In this document: one piece after another, positions 8,544 through 17,745 of the stretch | Layout of the letters: each line of letters begins with the position of its first letter | How positions within the stretch are numbered: position 1 is the stretch's first letter | Assembly: GCF_008124765.1 (NCBI RefSeq) | Contig: NZ_VNHS01000001.1 | Span: 372,001 to 436,000, forward strand | Origin: Paenibacillus methanolicus | GTDB taxonomy: Bacteria > Bacillota > Bacilli > Paenibacillales > Paenibacillaceae | Direction of reading: 5' to 3' | DNA: 64,000 bases | Program-made: the position numbers and the translations under genes | The notes under the pieces: generated by a model | Told to the model about the DNA's origin: nothing | The model's input: only the letters and a program-made list of their open reading frames with translations | The model's database searches: none

Positions 8544-9620
8544 ATGCACCTCTATGATGGACACCGCCGTGGTCTATATCCGGATATATTGCGAAGCTGT
8601 TGGTTAATTACGGCGCTGTATGTGTTGTGTACGGGCGTGCAGCTCTTTTTTACCGAACACGACGTCTCGGATTTCTTCTGGTACGCGATCGTCTTCCCGG
8701 CGCTCAAGATGGCGGCTATCAACGGCTTCATGGGCTGGCTGTTCCGTAAAGAGCGCCCGTACGCGGAATATCAGCTGATCGTCGGCGTGAATTTGTTTAT
8801 TTGCATCATCATCGTCTCGTTATATGAACTGTCGATCGTATTTTACTGTTTAATCATTCCGCTCCTGCTATCGCTTTACTTCTACAGTAGGCGCTTGATT
8901 GTATTTACGCTCGTTCAAGCTTTGCTTAGCGTCGTCGGCATCTTAGGCATATCGTCCGTGATCCGGGCGAATTTGAGCGTCTCCGAACTGATCATGCTCG
9001 CCGCGCTGCTAGTCGCGACCGCCCTCATCATCAACAATCTGCGCAAGCATGCGTTCGCCTTGTCCCGGGAACTGGTGACGGTGACGCAGGAGAAGCAGGA
9101 TCTCCAGACGAAGAACACGTTGATGGAGAAGCTGAGCCGGGTCGATTCGGCGACGGGGCTGTATAATCACCGCTCCTTCCATGAGCATCTAACTAACGTG
9201 ATGGCGGTGTCGGAAGCGCATGCGCTTCACGTGCACCTGGTCCTGCTGGACATCGATAACTTCAAGCGGGTGAATGACACTTACGGGCATGCCGTCGGCG
9301 ATACGGTCATTCAATTCGTGGCCGGGCAGCTGCAGGCTTTTCAAGATGCCGACGATTTCGTATCCCGCTACGGGGGAGAGGAGTTCGCCGTGCTGTGCGC
9401 GGGCAAGCACATGTCACGAGTCATCGAGCAAATGGAAGCGATGAGGCAAGCCATCTCCGAAATGACGCACGAGCAGCTGAACGGAGAAGCGGTGACGGTC
9501 AGCATCGGCGTGCGGAAGCTCGAAGCGGGCATGAGCAGGGAGGAGCTGTTCCATCAAGCGGATATGGCCCTCTACCAGGCCAAACGAACGGGAAAGAACC
9601 GTACGATCGCGGCCGGGTAA
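8544..9620 (+). CDS. Membrane-bound diguanylate cyclase (GGDEF protein)
   Basis: Predicted to make cyclic di-GMP from two GTP. It has 358 residues. The first 170 hold about five or six hydrophobic segments that form a membrane sensor I cannot assign to a named family. A short coiled linker (about 172-195) leads to the GGDEF domain. The active-site loop is GGEEF at 277-281, a functional variant. The position of the inhibitory I-site RxxD is DADD here, so product inhibition through that site is probably absent. GAAGGCAGG precedes ATG 8544. A second c-di-GMP gene follows after 72 bp, so the pair is probably co-transcribed. Confidence 0.9.
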   Translation: MHLYDGHRRGLYPDILRSCWLITALYVLCTGVQLFFTEHDVSDFFWYAIVFPALKMAAINGFMGWLFRKERPYAEYQLIVGVNLFICIIIVSLYELSIVFYCLIIPLLLSLYFYSRRLIVFTLVQALLSVVGILGISSVIRANLSVSELIMLAALLVATALIINNLRKHAFALSRELVTVTQEKQDLQTKNTLMEKLSRVDSATGLYNHRSFHEHLTNVMAVSEAHALHVHLVLLDIDNFKRVNDTYGHAVGDTVIQFVAGQLQAFQDADDFVSRYGGEEFAVLCAGKHMSRVIEQMEAMRQAISEMTHEQLNGEAVTVSIGVRKLEAGMSREELFHQADMALYQAKRTGKNRTIAAG

Positions 9621-9692
9621 CGAACGATATTAGACAACGAGAGCCATCGTCTTTATAAGGCGAGCACTTCAGGGATAAGGGAGAGTACCAAC

Positions 9693-12593
9693 TTGCGCGT
9701 CCATCAACATAACTATCAGGATCAAGCACGCTTTAGCGAATGGATGCAGGCGCAATCGTTCGGCGCGTCGGGCTCGATACTCGTTCAAATCTTCGCGTCC
9801 GCTTCCCGGAGCCAATACCTCGAACCCATCGCGTCGCTCGTTCTTACGCATTTGCCGAGAGCGACCATTATCGGGTGCACGTCGGCCGGGGAAATTATGG
9901 ACGGCGGCGTTTATGATCAGGCTACGGTTGTGTCGATCGCCGAATTCGAACGGGCGACGATCCAATCCGCCTCGGTCGAGCTACCGCTTGGCGCGAACGA
10001 GTATGAAGCCGGCCAGCATTTTGCAAGCCGTTTAAGCCAGCCGGACATGAAGGCGATGATCGTCTTTACCGGCGCCATGGACAATTCGGATGACTTCCTG
10101 CAGGGAATCGGGGATGTTCATCCCGATGCGATACTCGCCGGAGGCGTCGCGGCCGAGCAAGGCGGCGTCCGGACGCTCATCATCGGCCGAACGCCGATGA
10201 ACGGAGGCGCCGTCGGCATTTCGCTGGCTGGGCGGGATTTGAATGCCGCGAACGCGTACAGCCTCAGCTGGAATCAAATCGGGAAGCGATACACGGTCAC
10301 GCATGCAGAAGGCAAACGGCTTTATCGCATCGACAATAAGAACGTCATTCCGCTCTATCGCAAATATTTGGGCGAGAGCATCGCGGAACACATCGTGGAG
10401 AAGAGCAAAAACTTTCCGTTGATCGTGCAAAAAGAAGGTATCGAGATATGCCGGGATATTATCGCGGTGCATGCAGACGGGTCCGTCACGCTGTCCGGCA
10501 ACGTCCGGAACGGGGACGCGGTCCGATTCGGATTCGGCGACCCCGAGCTCATTATCGATCGTTCGAAGCGGCTCGTGGAGCAGCTGATGGATATTCCGTC
10601 CGAGGCCATCTTCATCTATTCCTGCGAAGCGCGGAAGAACTTCATCTTTCATTCGATCGGCTATGAAATCGAGCCCTTGCAGCAGCTGGCGCCGACCGTT
10701 GGATTTTTCACGAACGGCGAGTTCTATCATCATGGTCGGTCTAACGTCGTGCTGAATCATTCCATGACCTTGCTCATTCTGGCCGAGCATGACGAGCCTC
10801 GCCGCCTCGCGCCGCCGCAAGAGGCCATGCGCCCGCTGCAATGGGGCGAACTCGACGTCTTGAAGGCCATGTCCAACCTGGCCCAAGTATCGACGGATGA
10901 ATTATTCGAGTTGAATGCGTACCTCGACGAGTCCGAGCAGCGTTACAAGTCATTGGTCGCCTACAATCCGGACATCGTATACTCGATTAACGCGAGCGGC
11001 GAATTCCTGACGAAGAACCGGAAGTTCCAGGATATTCTGGGCTACCGCGATCATGAAGTACAGTCGCTCTACGCGATACTGGGCGATATGGATCAGTCGC
11101 CGATGAAGCAAAGCATCGCGCACGCTTTCTCGGGCAAGCCGCATACGTTCGAGACGACGCTGATCCACCGCGGCGGAACCGCCGTTCCGTTCATGATCAT
11201 CAACATTCCGATCGTCGTGAACGAAGCCATCGTCGGCGTCTACGGCATCGCCAAGGATATCTCGGCGTGGAAAGAGGCGGAGAAGCGCATTACGCATATG
11301 GCGTACTACGATACGTTGACCGACCTGCCGAACCGGACGCTTCTTCACAAGCGGATGGACGAGATGTTAACGCAGTCCGATGCCGACGGACGCATGTTTG
11401 CGTGCATGTTCCTCGATCTGGACAATTTCAAAGAAATCAACGATACGTTCGGTCATTTTGCCGGCGACCGGCTGCTGCAGCAATTCTCGCATGATCTGCT
11501 GCACATTCTGAATGAGCACGGCATTGCGGCTCGGTTCGGCGGGGATGAATTCGCGCTGCTCCTGCCGATCGCAAGCCCACGGGAAGCGGAAGAGATGGCG
11601 AAGCGAATCATTCGATATTTCGAGAAACCGGTGCAGGTCATGGATGCCGAGCATTATATTACGGTCAGCGCCGGCATCAGCATCTATCCGCAGGATGGCG
11701 ATACGTCGGAGACGCTGCTGAAGAACGCCGATATGGCGATGTACAAAGCGAAGCAAGCGGGCAAAAACCGCTTCGAGTTCTACAACAGCGAATTTTGCGA
11801 CTTGATGGTGGAGAAACGGGCGCTCGTGGGCGAGCTGCGCAAAGCGATCGCCGAGGAAGAGCTGGACGTGTATTACCAGCCGTTATTCGATCTCAAGAGC
11901 AAGAAGCTGATCGGCGCCGAGGCGCTCGTGCGCTGGTTCCACAAGGAGAAAGGCTCCATTCCGCCATCCGCGTTCATTCCCGTCGCGGAAGAGTACGGCC
12001 TCATCGATCAATTGGGACGTTGGGTGCTGAAGACGGCCTGCCGTCAGCTCGTCGCGTGGCAGAGCAGCTACAATCCGGAGCTCATCATGTCGGTGAACGT
12101 GTCGTACCAGCAGTTCGGCCGCTACGATTTCGTCGAATGCGTGCGGGAGGTGCTGGACGGGACCCGGATCTCGCCGCGGTCGCTGCATCTGGAAATTACG
12201 GAGAGCACGGCGCTCATCGATTTGACGCATACCAAATCCGTGCTGCTGCAATTGCAGTCCATCGGGGTATCGATCGCGATGGACGACTTCGGGACGGGCT
12301 ATTCGTCGCTCAGCTGCGTTAAGGATTTGTCGATCGACAAGCTGAAAATCGACCGCTCGTTCATTACGAACATTTCGACGGACGAACGGGATGCGGCCAT
12401 CGTCAAGACGATCATCGCGCTGTCGCGCAACCTGCATATGAAGGTGCTGGCCGAAGGCGTCGAGACGCCGGAGCAGCTGGCGAAGCTGGCCGAATTCGAA
12501 TGCGACGAAATTCAAGGCTTCCTGTTCAGCCGTCCGCTTGCGGCGGAGCAATTCGAGACATTATTTCTAGCGGGCGCAAGCAAGACGCAATAA
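9693..12593 (+). CDS. FIST-PAS-GGDEF-EAL cyclic di-GMP signalling protein
   Basis: A 966-residue cytosolic sensor protein with no membrane segment. Residues about 10-220 are a FIST N domain and about 220-385 a FIST C domain, which sense small ligands such as amino acids in related proteins. A PAS domain follows (about 410-530). The GGDEF domain has an intact GGDEF at 616-620, and the EAL domain starts with EAL at 743-745. The EAL catalytic set is visible: NVSYQQF, EITES, DDFGTG, KIDRSF and AEGVE. Phosphodiesterase activity is therefore likely and cyclase activity possible. The I-site is lacking. The start is TTG at 9693 behind AAGGGAGAG. Confidence 0.92.
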   Translation: MRVHQHNYQDQARFSEWMQAQSFGASGSILVQIFASASRSQYLEPIASLVLTHLPRATIIGCTSAGEIMDGGVYDQATVVSIAEFERATIQSASVELPLGANEYEAGQHFASRLSQPDMKAMIVFTGAMDNSDDFLQGIGDVHPDAILAGGVAAEQGGVRTLIIGRTPMNGGAVGISLAGRDLNAANAYSLSWNQIGKRYTVTHAEGKRLYRIDNKNVIPLYRKYLGESIAEHIVEKSKNFPLIVQKEGIEICRDIIAVHADGSVTLSGNVRNGDAVRFGFGDPELIIDRSKRLVEQLMDIPSEAIFIYSCEARKNFIFHSIGYEIEPLQQLAPTVGFFTNGEFYHHGRSNVVLNHSMTLLILAEHDEPRRLAPPQEAMRPLQWGELDVLKAMSNLAQVSTDELFELNAYLDESEQRYKSLVAYNPDIVYSINASGEFLTKNRKFQDILGYRDHEVQSLYAILGDMDQSPMKQSIAHAFSGKPHTFETTLIHRGGTAVPFMIINIPIVVNEAIVGVYGIAKDISAWKEAEKRITHMAYYDTLTDLPNRTLLHKRMDEMLTQSDADGRMFACMFLDLDNFKEINDTFGHFAGDRLLQQFSHDLLHILNEHGIAARFGGDEFALLLPIASPREAEEMAKRIIRYFEKPVQVMDAEHYITVSAGISIYPQDGDTSETLLKNADMAMYKAKQAGKNRFEFYNSEFCDLMVEKRALVGELRKAIAEEELDVYYQPLFDLKSKKLIGAEALVRWFHKEKGSIPPSAFIPVAEEYGLIDQLGRWVLKTACRQLVAWQSSYNPELIMSVNVSYQQFGRYDFVECVREVLDGTRISPRSLHLEITESTALIDLTHTKSVLLQLQSIGVSIAMDDFGTGYSSLSCVKDLSIDKLKIDRSFITNISTDERDAAIVKTIIALSRNLHMKVLAEGVETPEQLAKLAEFECDEIQGFLFSRPLAAEQFETLFLAGASKTQ

Positions 12594-12624
12594 AGAGGAT
12601 CTGCGGCTGCCTCCTGCTGCATCG

Positions 12625-12669
12625 AACCGTTCGACCCTGAGCCTTCGGGTTCATCGAACGGTTTTTTTA
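12625..12669 (+). terminator. Rho-independent terminator after c-di-GMP genes
   Basis: AACCGTTCGA pairs with TCGAACGGTT, with a small inner CCCTGAG/TTCGGG stem, followed by a run of seven T. Confidence 0.85.
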
Positions 12670-12688
12670 TTGAGGATTTGTTGCGTTG

Positions 12689-12771
12689 TCTGACGAAAAT
12701 ACGTCAGAAGGACGAGCCGACGCGCATATAGATGGGAGGTAAACATCATCGCTGGCGCATGGCGCGCCATG
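12689..12771. promoter_or_regulatory. Two palindromes upstream of the 20-codon ORF
   Basis: TCTGACG-aaaata-CGTCAGA at 12689-12708 and the perfect 14 bp palindrome CATGGCGCGCCATG at 12758-12771 lie in the otherwise empty stretch 12670-12886. Either could be a protein-binding site. I see no good sigma-A promoter here. Confidence 0.35.
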
Positions 12772-12901
12772 ATGAAAGGAGAGATCGACAGCCGATACGC
12801 GGCCTAATACGCCAATTCTGTTTTGCAAGCGATTCCAAGCGCGTCCAACCGCAGCTAGCGAGGTCCAGAAGTACAAAATACGAACAAAAGGTGGTTAAAG
12901 C

Positions 12902-12964
12902 ATGAGCTACGACGAACTCCTTCTTATTTTCCTCAAGGCTCTGGCCGAACTTCTCGCCAACTAG
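12902..12964 (+). CDS. Putative 20-residue peptide, free-standing small ORF
   Basis: ATG at 12902 follows AAAAGGTGG (12887-12895) at ideal spacing and opens a 20-codon frame, MSYDELLLIFLKALAELLAN, ending in TAG. A strong terminator follows at 13046, so the ORF can be its own transcription unit. The peptide is acidic at its ends and leucine-rich in the middle, and could form a short amphipathic or membrane helix. It matches no family I know. Options are a small membrane peptide, a signalling peptide, a leader peptide or chance. The good ribosome site and flanking terminators are the only support. Confidence 0.45.
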   Translation: MSYDELLLIFLKALAELLAN

Positions 12965-13045
12965 CAGCCGCAACCGGTGAACGGGATCGATCCATACGAT
13001 GGGAGTTAAGCGAAATTAAGGCATATTCGAATAGGAAGTACCCCG

Positions 13046-13085
13046 AGACCGCTTCAACGTTCGCGTTGAGGCGGTCTTTTTGTTT
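13046..13085 (+). terminator. Rho-independent terminator after the 20-codon ORF
   Basis: GACCGCTTCAACG pairs with CGTTGAGGCGGTC around loop TTCG, followed by TTTTTGTTT. The stem differs from a perfect match by one G-U pair. Confidence 0.9.
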
Positions 13086-13114
13086 CTGGCAATCATGGAA
13101 CCGTTCAAAAACGT

Positions 13115-13600
13115 AAAGCGTGTCCGCTAGCGGACGAAAGCGAAGGTCAGCACGAAATCATCAAGAGAAAGGTAACGAAACAGAATACCGCCCCAAGGCT
13201 AAACGTAAAGAACAAAGCTCGAACAATAGCCTGTCCGAAGGACTAGCGAGTTCACCACGAAAGGACACATCAACGACGGCCGCGAATCGAGTCCCGCTAA
13301 CTAGCGGTTTCCAGAGGGTGCTAACCCTCTGGTTCCCCTTAGCGGAGGGGGCAATGCTGTAAGGTTAAGGAAAAACGTCCGATGAAGCGAACTAGGGTCT
13401 ATAGTTGACAGGCTTGTGTCATAGGACTTTTTCAACACGTACTGAAGCTTTGTCCGCTAGGACAAAAGCGTGCCAACACGGACGCCACCGCCAACCGCGA
13501 ACAAACGTGTCAGCACGAAGAAGGGAGTCCAGAGGGCAAAGCCCTTTGGTTCCCCTCAGCGGAGGGGGAAGGGGGAGGAACTCATAGGAGGGGGGAAGGG
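13115..13600. repeat. Structured intergenic repeat, copy B, with upstream fragment
   Basis: Related to 7016-7510. A fragment at 13115-13160 shows the GTCCGCTAGCGGAC hairpin and a GTCAGCACGAAAT word that is also in copy A. The main copy begins at 13232. Its first half ends in hairpins CCAGAGGG-tgctaa-CCCTCTGG (13311-13332) and TTCCCCT-tagcgg-AGGGGG. Its second half ends in CCAGAGGG-caaag-CCCTTTGG (13529-13549) and TTCCCCTC-agcg-GAGGGGGAA (13550-13570). The last hairpin has different bases from copy A on both arms, yet pairing is kept. It follows a terminator, as copy A does. Confidence 0.7.
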
Positions 13601-13738
13601 GCGAGGGAATCCTTTATACTTTTTTTAGACTTTCCTTAGAGGGGCTTTAGAGCTGCCGGATATGCTGATATTAGCGGAAGGAAGCAAGAGAGACGACGAG
13701 CATGATCCGCGATACACATAACGAGGAGGAAAGTAATC

Positions 13739-14650
13739 ATGAAGAAAAAATGGATGATCGGAACGGGTATCGGGGTAGGCGCCGTCATGCTGCTGGCGAG
13801 CGGGCTCGCGGCAAGCGCGGGGACGTCGGGTTATGAAGCGTATAAGGACGCATGGAAACAATCGGGCGAAATGACGAGCATCGCCGGCGCGGCATCGTTC
13901 CGGTTAACGGACAACGGCGCGTCGCTGTTCGACGCCAGCACCACGTTCAAAGGCGACATGGCAACCCAAGCGGGCAGCGCGAACGTGCGGATGACCAGCG
14001 GCAAAGAGAGCCATACGCTGAACGTCTACCATCAGGACGGCCAGACCGTGCTGAAGAAGGGCGACAGCGACGTCTACCAAGTGGTCGAGAAGGACGGGGA
14101 AGACGGAGCGGAGAAAACCGAACGCGCAGATCATGCGATGCACGGCAAACACGCGGAACTGGCCGAGAACGTCATCGACACGCTGGTTGGCCAGCTGCGC
14201 CAGCAAGTCACGCTGACGGAAGGCCAGAATGGCGGCAAGCAGGTAGCGCTGCATCTGAACAGCGCGCAGATTCCGGCGCCCGTGCAAGCGATCGGTTCCT
14301 TCCTGATTACGGCGGCTTCGTCTCATGAGGAAGAGAAGAATGAGGGAACGACCGATGCCGGCACGGTGCACGACTTGGACGTCGATCTGCCCGAATTGGT
14401 GGATGACGTGCGCGTTACCGCCATCAACCTCGATGCGAACATCGACAAGGACAATTATATCTCGGCCCAGACGGCGGAGATCGTCGTCACCGGCAAAGAC
14501 GCTTCGGGCAAAACGCATGAATTGAAAGCCGAGCTGGACATGAGCGTGACCGATCGGGATCAAGTCGTGCCGGATCGCGTGGATTTGACGGGCAAACAAG
14601 TCGAAACCGTGAAGCCGGAGGATGCCGAGCAGCACGGACGCGGCTGGTAA
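13739..14650 (+). CDS. Secreted protein of unknown function, first gene of ABC/two-component operon
   Basis: A 303-residue protein with an N-terminal signal (KKK, then a hydrophobic stretch, cleavage near ASA, residue 27). There is no lipobox, so it is secreted or held by an uncleaved signal. The mature part is polar and predicted rich in beta strands (repeated phrases such as TFKGDMATQ and VRMTSGKES). It has no motif I recognise. GAGGAGG precedes ATG 13739. It lies 44 bp before an ABC exporter pair and a sensor kinase/response regulator pair, so it probably works with them as accessory or sensor-associated protein. That role is inference. Confidence 0.7.
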   Translation: MKKKWMIGTGIGVGAVMLLASGLAASAGTSGYEAYKDAWKQSGEMTSIAGAASFRLTDNGASLFDASTTFKGDMATQAGSANVRMTSGKESHTLNVYHQDGQTVLKKGDSDVYQVVEKDGEDGAEKTERADHAMHGKHAELAENVIDTLVGQLRQQVTLTEGQNGGKQVALHLNSAQIPAPVQAIGSFLITAASSHEEEKNEGTTDAGTVHDLDVDLPELVDDVRVTAINLDANIDKDNYISAQTAEIVVTGKDASGKTHELKAELDMSVTDRDQVVPDRVDLTGKQVETVKPEDAEQHGRGW

Positions 14651-14694
14651 CCCGAATTAAATAAGGAGGAGAAGAAGGAAGGAGCGATTCAAGC

Positions 14695-15438
14695 ATGGAG
14701 CCGGTCATGGAAGTCAGACAGGTCGCCAAGCGATACCCGGGCGGCCGAGGCGTCGCGAACATGAGCATGCAAGTGGGCAAAGCGGAAGTATGGGGGCTGT
14801 TTGGACCGAACGGGGCTGGCAAGACGACGCTGCTGAAAATCCTGACCGGCCTCTGCCATGCGGACGCGGGCAGCGTGAAACTATTCGGGCACGATATCAA
14901 AGGCGACTTCGCGTCGGCGATGTCGCGCGCGAGCTGCTTGATCGAGACGGCCGATGCTTACGAATACATGAGCGCCGAACGAAATTTGAAGCTCGTCGCG
15001 CGATTTTATCCGGGGTTGCCGGATGGAAGAATCGACGAAGTGCTTGAGCTCGTCGGATTGGCCCGCGACAAGCGCCGGAAAGTGTCCGGTTATTCCCTCG
15101 GGATGAAGCAGCGCCTCGCCATCGCGGCGGCGCTGCTCGCGAGGCCCGAGCTGATCATCCTGGATGAGCCGACGAACGGCCTGGATATCGAAGGCATCCT
15201 GTGGCTTCGCGGCTTGATCAGCCGGTTGGCGCGGGAAGAAGGGACGTCGTTCCTTATATCCAGCCATGGCATTCAAGAGATGGAACAGGTGTGCACGCAT
15301 GGCTGCATCATCGCCGAAGGCGAGATCATCCGGCAAGGAACGGTCGCGGAGCTGACCCATGGCGGCGTCTCGCTCGAAGCAGCCTACATTGCGGCCGTCA
15401 ACCGGCCGGCGAAAGGAGAGCGGAAGCGCCATGCCTAG
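14695..15438 (+). CDS. ABC transporter ATP-binding protein
   Basis: A 247-residue ATPase of an exporter. Walker A is GPNGAGKT, the signature is YSLGMKQRL and Walker B is LIILDEPTNGLD. The ribosome site GAAGGAG precedes ATG 14695; an in-frame ATG also lies at 14707. It overlaps the following permease gene by 8 bp. Paired with a short ABC-2 permease and a two-component system, it resembles antimicrobial-peptide or cell-envelope-stress exporters. No BceB-like large permease is present, so it is not a Bce-type module. Confidence 0.92.
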   Translation: MEPVMEVRQVAKRYPGGRGVANMSMQVGKAEVWGLFGPNGAGKTTLLKILTGLCHADAGSVKLFGHDIKGDFASAMSRASCLIETADAYEYMSAERNLKLVARFYPGLPDGRIDEVLELVGLARDKRRKVSGYSLGMKQRLAIAAALLARPELIILDEPTNGLDIEGILWLRGLISRLAREEGTSFLISSHGIQEMEQVCTHGCIIAEGEIIRQGTVAELTHGGVSLEAAYIAAVNRPAKGERKRHA

Positions 15439-16195
15439 CTATATCGCGAACGTCCGCAACGAAATCGACAAGCTGTCCGCCATGCGCAAAATCCGCCTCA
15501 TCGTGCTGCTTACCGCGATCGTCCCGGTTATGGCGGGGCTGCTGCTCGGATCGCTGAACGGCCAGACGGGAATCAGCTTCATCGGCGCGGGAGGCGCCGC
15601 CGGACTGCCGCTCCTCATGCTGGATCTGCTCGTCTTGTTCTGGCTTCCTCCCGTCTTGTTCATGACGGCGGCCGAATTATTCGCGGGCGAGAAATCGACG
15701 CGCACGATGAAACTCGTCTTGACGAAGCCGATCGCCAGATCGGCGGTCTATGCCTCCAAGCTGACGGCGATCGCGGCGTTGTGTCTGCTGCTGCTCGGCG
15801 AGGTGTGGCTGATCGCCTGGCTGACCGAGCTGTTCACGGGCATGGGCGGCGGTTCTTCGGCGCTTGGCGTTCTCCACAGCCTGGGCGTGTACGCGGCGGC
15901 CTTCGTCCCGATGATGGTGCTTGCGCTAATCGCGGCTTTCGTCGTGCAGTGGTTCGGCAGCGGAACGGGGGCGTTCTTGATTCTGTTGTTCTTCTATCTG
16001 GCCGGCAAGCTGCTGCCGCTCGTCTATCCGTCGACATCGGGATGGAACGTATTCGCCCAGACCGATTGGTACCGGCTTTGGCTCGGCAATCTTCCGTCGC
16101 TCAAACATGCGATGACGCTATTCATGTTCTTGCTGGCGCACGGTATAATGAGCTATGCGGCGGGCTGGTACCGGTTCGAGAAACAGTCGTTCTGA
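15431..16195 (+). CDS. ABC-2 type transporter permease
   Basis: Membrane subunit of 254 residues with about six helices. An N-terminal cytoplasmic stretch (about 1-20) leads into a first helix with LIVLLTAIVPVMAG. The motif around FAGEKSTRTMKLVLTKP is typical of ABC-2 permeases just before the third helix. ATG 15431 was chosen because AAAGGAGAG (15412-15420) precedes it and it overlaps the ATPase stop. An upstream extension to 15359 would overlap the ATPase gene heavily. Confidence 0.85.
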   Translation: MPSYIANVRNEIDKLSAMRKIRLIVLLTAIVPVMAGLLLGSLNGQTGISFIGAGGAAGLPLLMLDLLVLFWLPPVLFMTAAELFAGEKSTRTMKLVLTKPIARSAVYASKLTAIAALCLLLLGEVWLIAWLTELFTGMGGGSSALGVLHSLGVYAAAFVPMMVLALIAAFVVQWFGSGTGAFLILLFFYLAGKLLPLVYPSTSGWNVFAQTDWYRLWLGNLPSLKHAMTLFMFLLAHGIMSYAAGWYRFEKQSF

Positions 16196-16218
16196 AGCCG
16201 CGGAAGGAGTAGGAAACC

Positions 16219-17745
16219 ATGTCGATCCGTCTCAAACTGCTCTTCTCATATATCGCGATGATCCTTGTTCCCGTCGTCTTGTTCGTGATGGCGATGCTCG
16301 TGATCGTGGCCATGGTCTTCAGCGAGAAAATCGGCTTCGATCCGCCGATCAAGCTGGAAGCCGTGGAGAAGATGAAAGCCTACCATTCGATGGCGGAAGA
16401 GCAAGACCGGCATTTCTCGGGATTATCGTATCTGTTCGATTATGACGCCCGGTTGCTGGAAGATGTCGCGTATTTGAGGCGGATCGGCGAGGAACTGCAG
16501 AAGGTGGAAGCCGCGGTCGTCATTGAAAAAGGGGGGGCGTTCGCGTACGTCTCTCCGCTTATGGCGAATTTAGACCGCGCCGAGCTGCTTGGCATGCTTC
16601 GAACCGAACCGGAAGACGAGTGGTCGAACCCGGAGTTTGCGCTAGGCGAACGCGATTATACGCTCTCGCGGGAAGAGGTTGCATTTAAGGACGGCAGGAC
16701 CGGATCGGTCTATTATATAGCGGATATCACCAAGTCCAACGAGATGATTCACCTGTTCTTCCCGATTGTGGCGTTGTCGCTGATCGGGGCCGTCGTGTTG
16801 ACGAACGGTTTGCTTACCTATTTCGTGTCGCGAAGCATTCTTCGCCCGATCAAAGCCTTGAAGCAGGCGGCCGAGCATATCAAGGAGGGCGATCTCGAGC
16901 ATCCGCTTCAGATGAAGAAGCGCAGGGACGAGCTTGGCCGGCTGGGCAGCGCCTTCGAAGAAATGCGTCTGCGGCTGAAGGAATCGATTCGCGTGCAGCT
17001 TCAGGTCGAGGAGGATCGCAAGGAGCTGATCTCCAGCATCTCGCACGATCTCAAGACGCCGATCACGGCGATAACCGGCTGCGCCGATATCATGCGGGAC
17101 GGGATTGCCGATACACCCGAGAAGCAGCTTAAATACATCAATATGATTCACCGGAAGGCGGCCGATATGGATCGCATGATCGATGAGCTGTTCCTGTTCT
17201 CCAAACTCGATTTGAAGAAACTGCCGTTTACCTTTGTCACCGTCGACCTGACGGCTTTCCTGGCCGACTGCGCCGAAGAATTGCGGCTTCAATCGCAAGC
17301 CGGCTCGGATCGTCTCGACGTCGTCTTCGAACATTCGGGCGGCGAACCGGCGATCGCGATGGCCGATCGGGAGAAACTCGGAAGGGCGATCATGAACATC
17401 GTGGAGAACAGTCTGAAGCATATGGATAAGCCCGAGAAGAGACTGACCTTCAAGCTTGCGACCGACTCTGTAGAAGCGCGCGCCGACATGGTCGCGGTCA
17501 GCATCGCCGACAATGGACCCGGCATCGAGAGGGAGGCGCTTCCGCGCATCTTCGAACGCTTCTACCGGGCGGACGAAGCCCGTACTTCGGAGCGCGGAGG
17601 GAGCGGCTTGGGGCTCGCCATCGTCAAACAAATCATCGAAGAGCATGGCGGACGGGTATGGGCGGAGAGCATTGTAGGCTCGGGAACCGTGATCTCGTTC
17701 TCGCTGCCGATTCATGTCGAGGACACGCCGGGAGGGCCGCAATGA
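16219..17745 (+). CDS. Membrane sensor histidine kinase
   Basis: A 508-residue kinase. TM1 lies at about 9-33, an extracytoplasmic sensor region at about 35-175 and TM2 at about 178-202. A HAMP domain (about 200-255) follows. The HisKA box SISHDLKTPITAI has phospho-acceptor H276. The ATPase domain shows an N box (IVENSLKH), G1 (DNGPGI), an F box (FERFYR) and G2 (GGSGLGLAI). GGAAGGAG precedes ATG 16219. Its stop overlaps the response regulator start as ATGA. It probably senses an envelope signal or the cargo of the ABC exporter upstream. Confidence 0.93.
   Translation: MSIRLKLLFSYIAMILVPVVLFVMAMLVIVAMVFSEKIGFDPPIKLEAVEKMKAYHSMAEEQDRHFSGLSYLFDYDARLLEDVAYLRRIGEELQKVEAAVVIEKGGAFAYVSPLMANLDRAELLGMLRTEPEDEWSNPEFALGERDYTLSREEVAFKDGRTGSVYYIADITKSNEMIHLFFPIVALSLIGAVVLTNGLLTYFVSRSILRPIKALKQAAEHIKEGDLEHPLQMKKRRDELGRLGSAFEEMRLRLKESIRVQLQVEEDRKELISSISHDLKTPITAITGCADIMRDGIADTPEKQLKYINMIHRKAADMDRMIDELFLFSKLDLKKLPFTFVTVDLTAFLADCAEELRLQSQAGSDRLDVVFEHSGGEPAIAMADREKLGRAIMNIVENSLKHMDKPEKRLTFKLATDSVEARADMVAVSIADNGPGIEREALPRIFERFYRADEARTSERGGSGLGLAIVKQIIEEHGGRVWAESIVGSGTVISFSLPIHVEDTPGGPQ

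Noticed and set aside
12731..12905. 57-codon frame ending in an ATGA overlap with the 20-codon ORF
   Set aside because: The start would lie before its only Shine-Dalgarno-like sequence, and the product is an arginine-rich, shadow-like peptide.
7016..13600. CRISPR array or insertion sequence with transposase
   Set aside because: No regular short repeats and spacers, and no transposase frame in or near either copy.
14695..16195. BceAB-type bacitracin transporter
   Set aside because: The permease has only about 254 residues and six helices and lacks the large extracellular domain of BceB.
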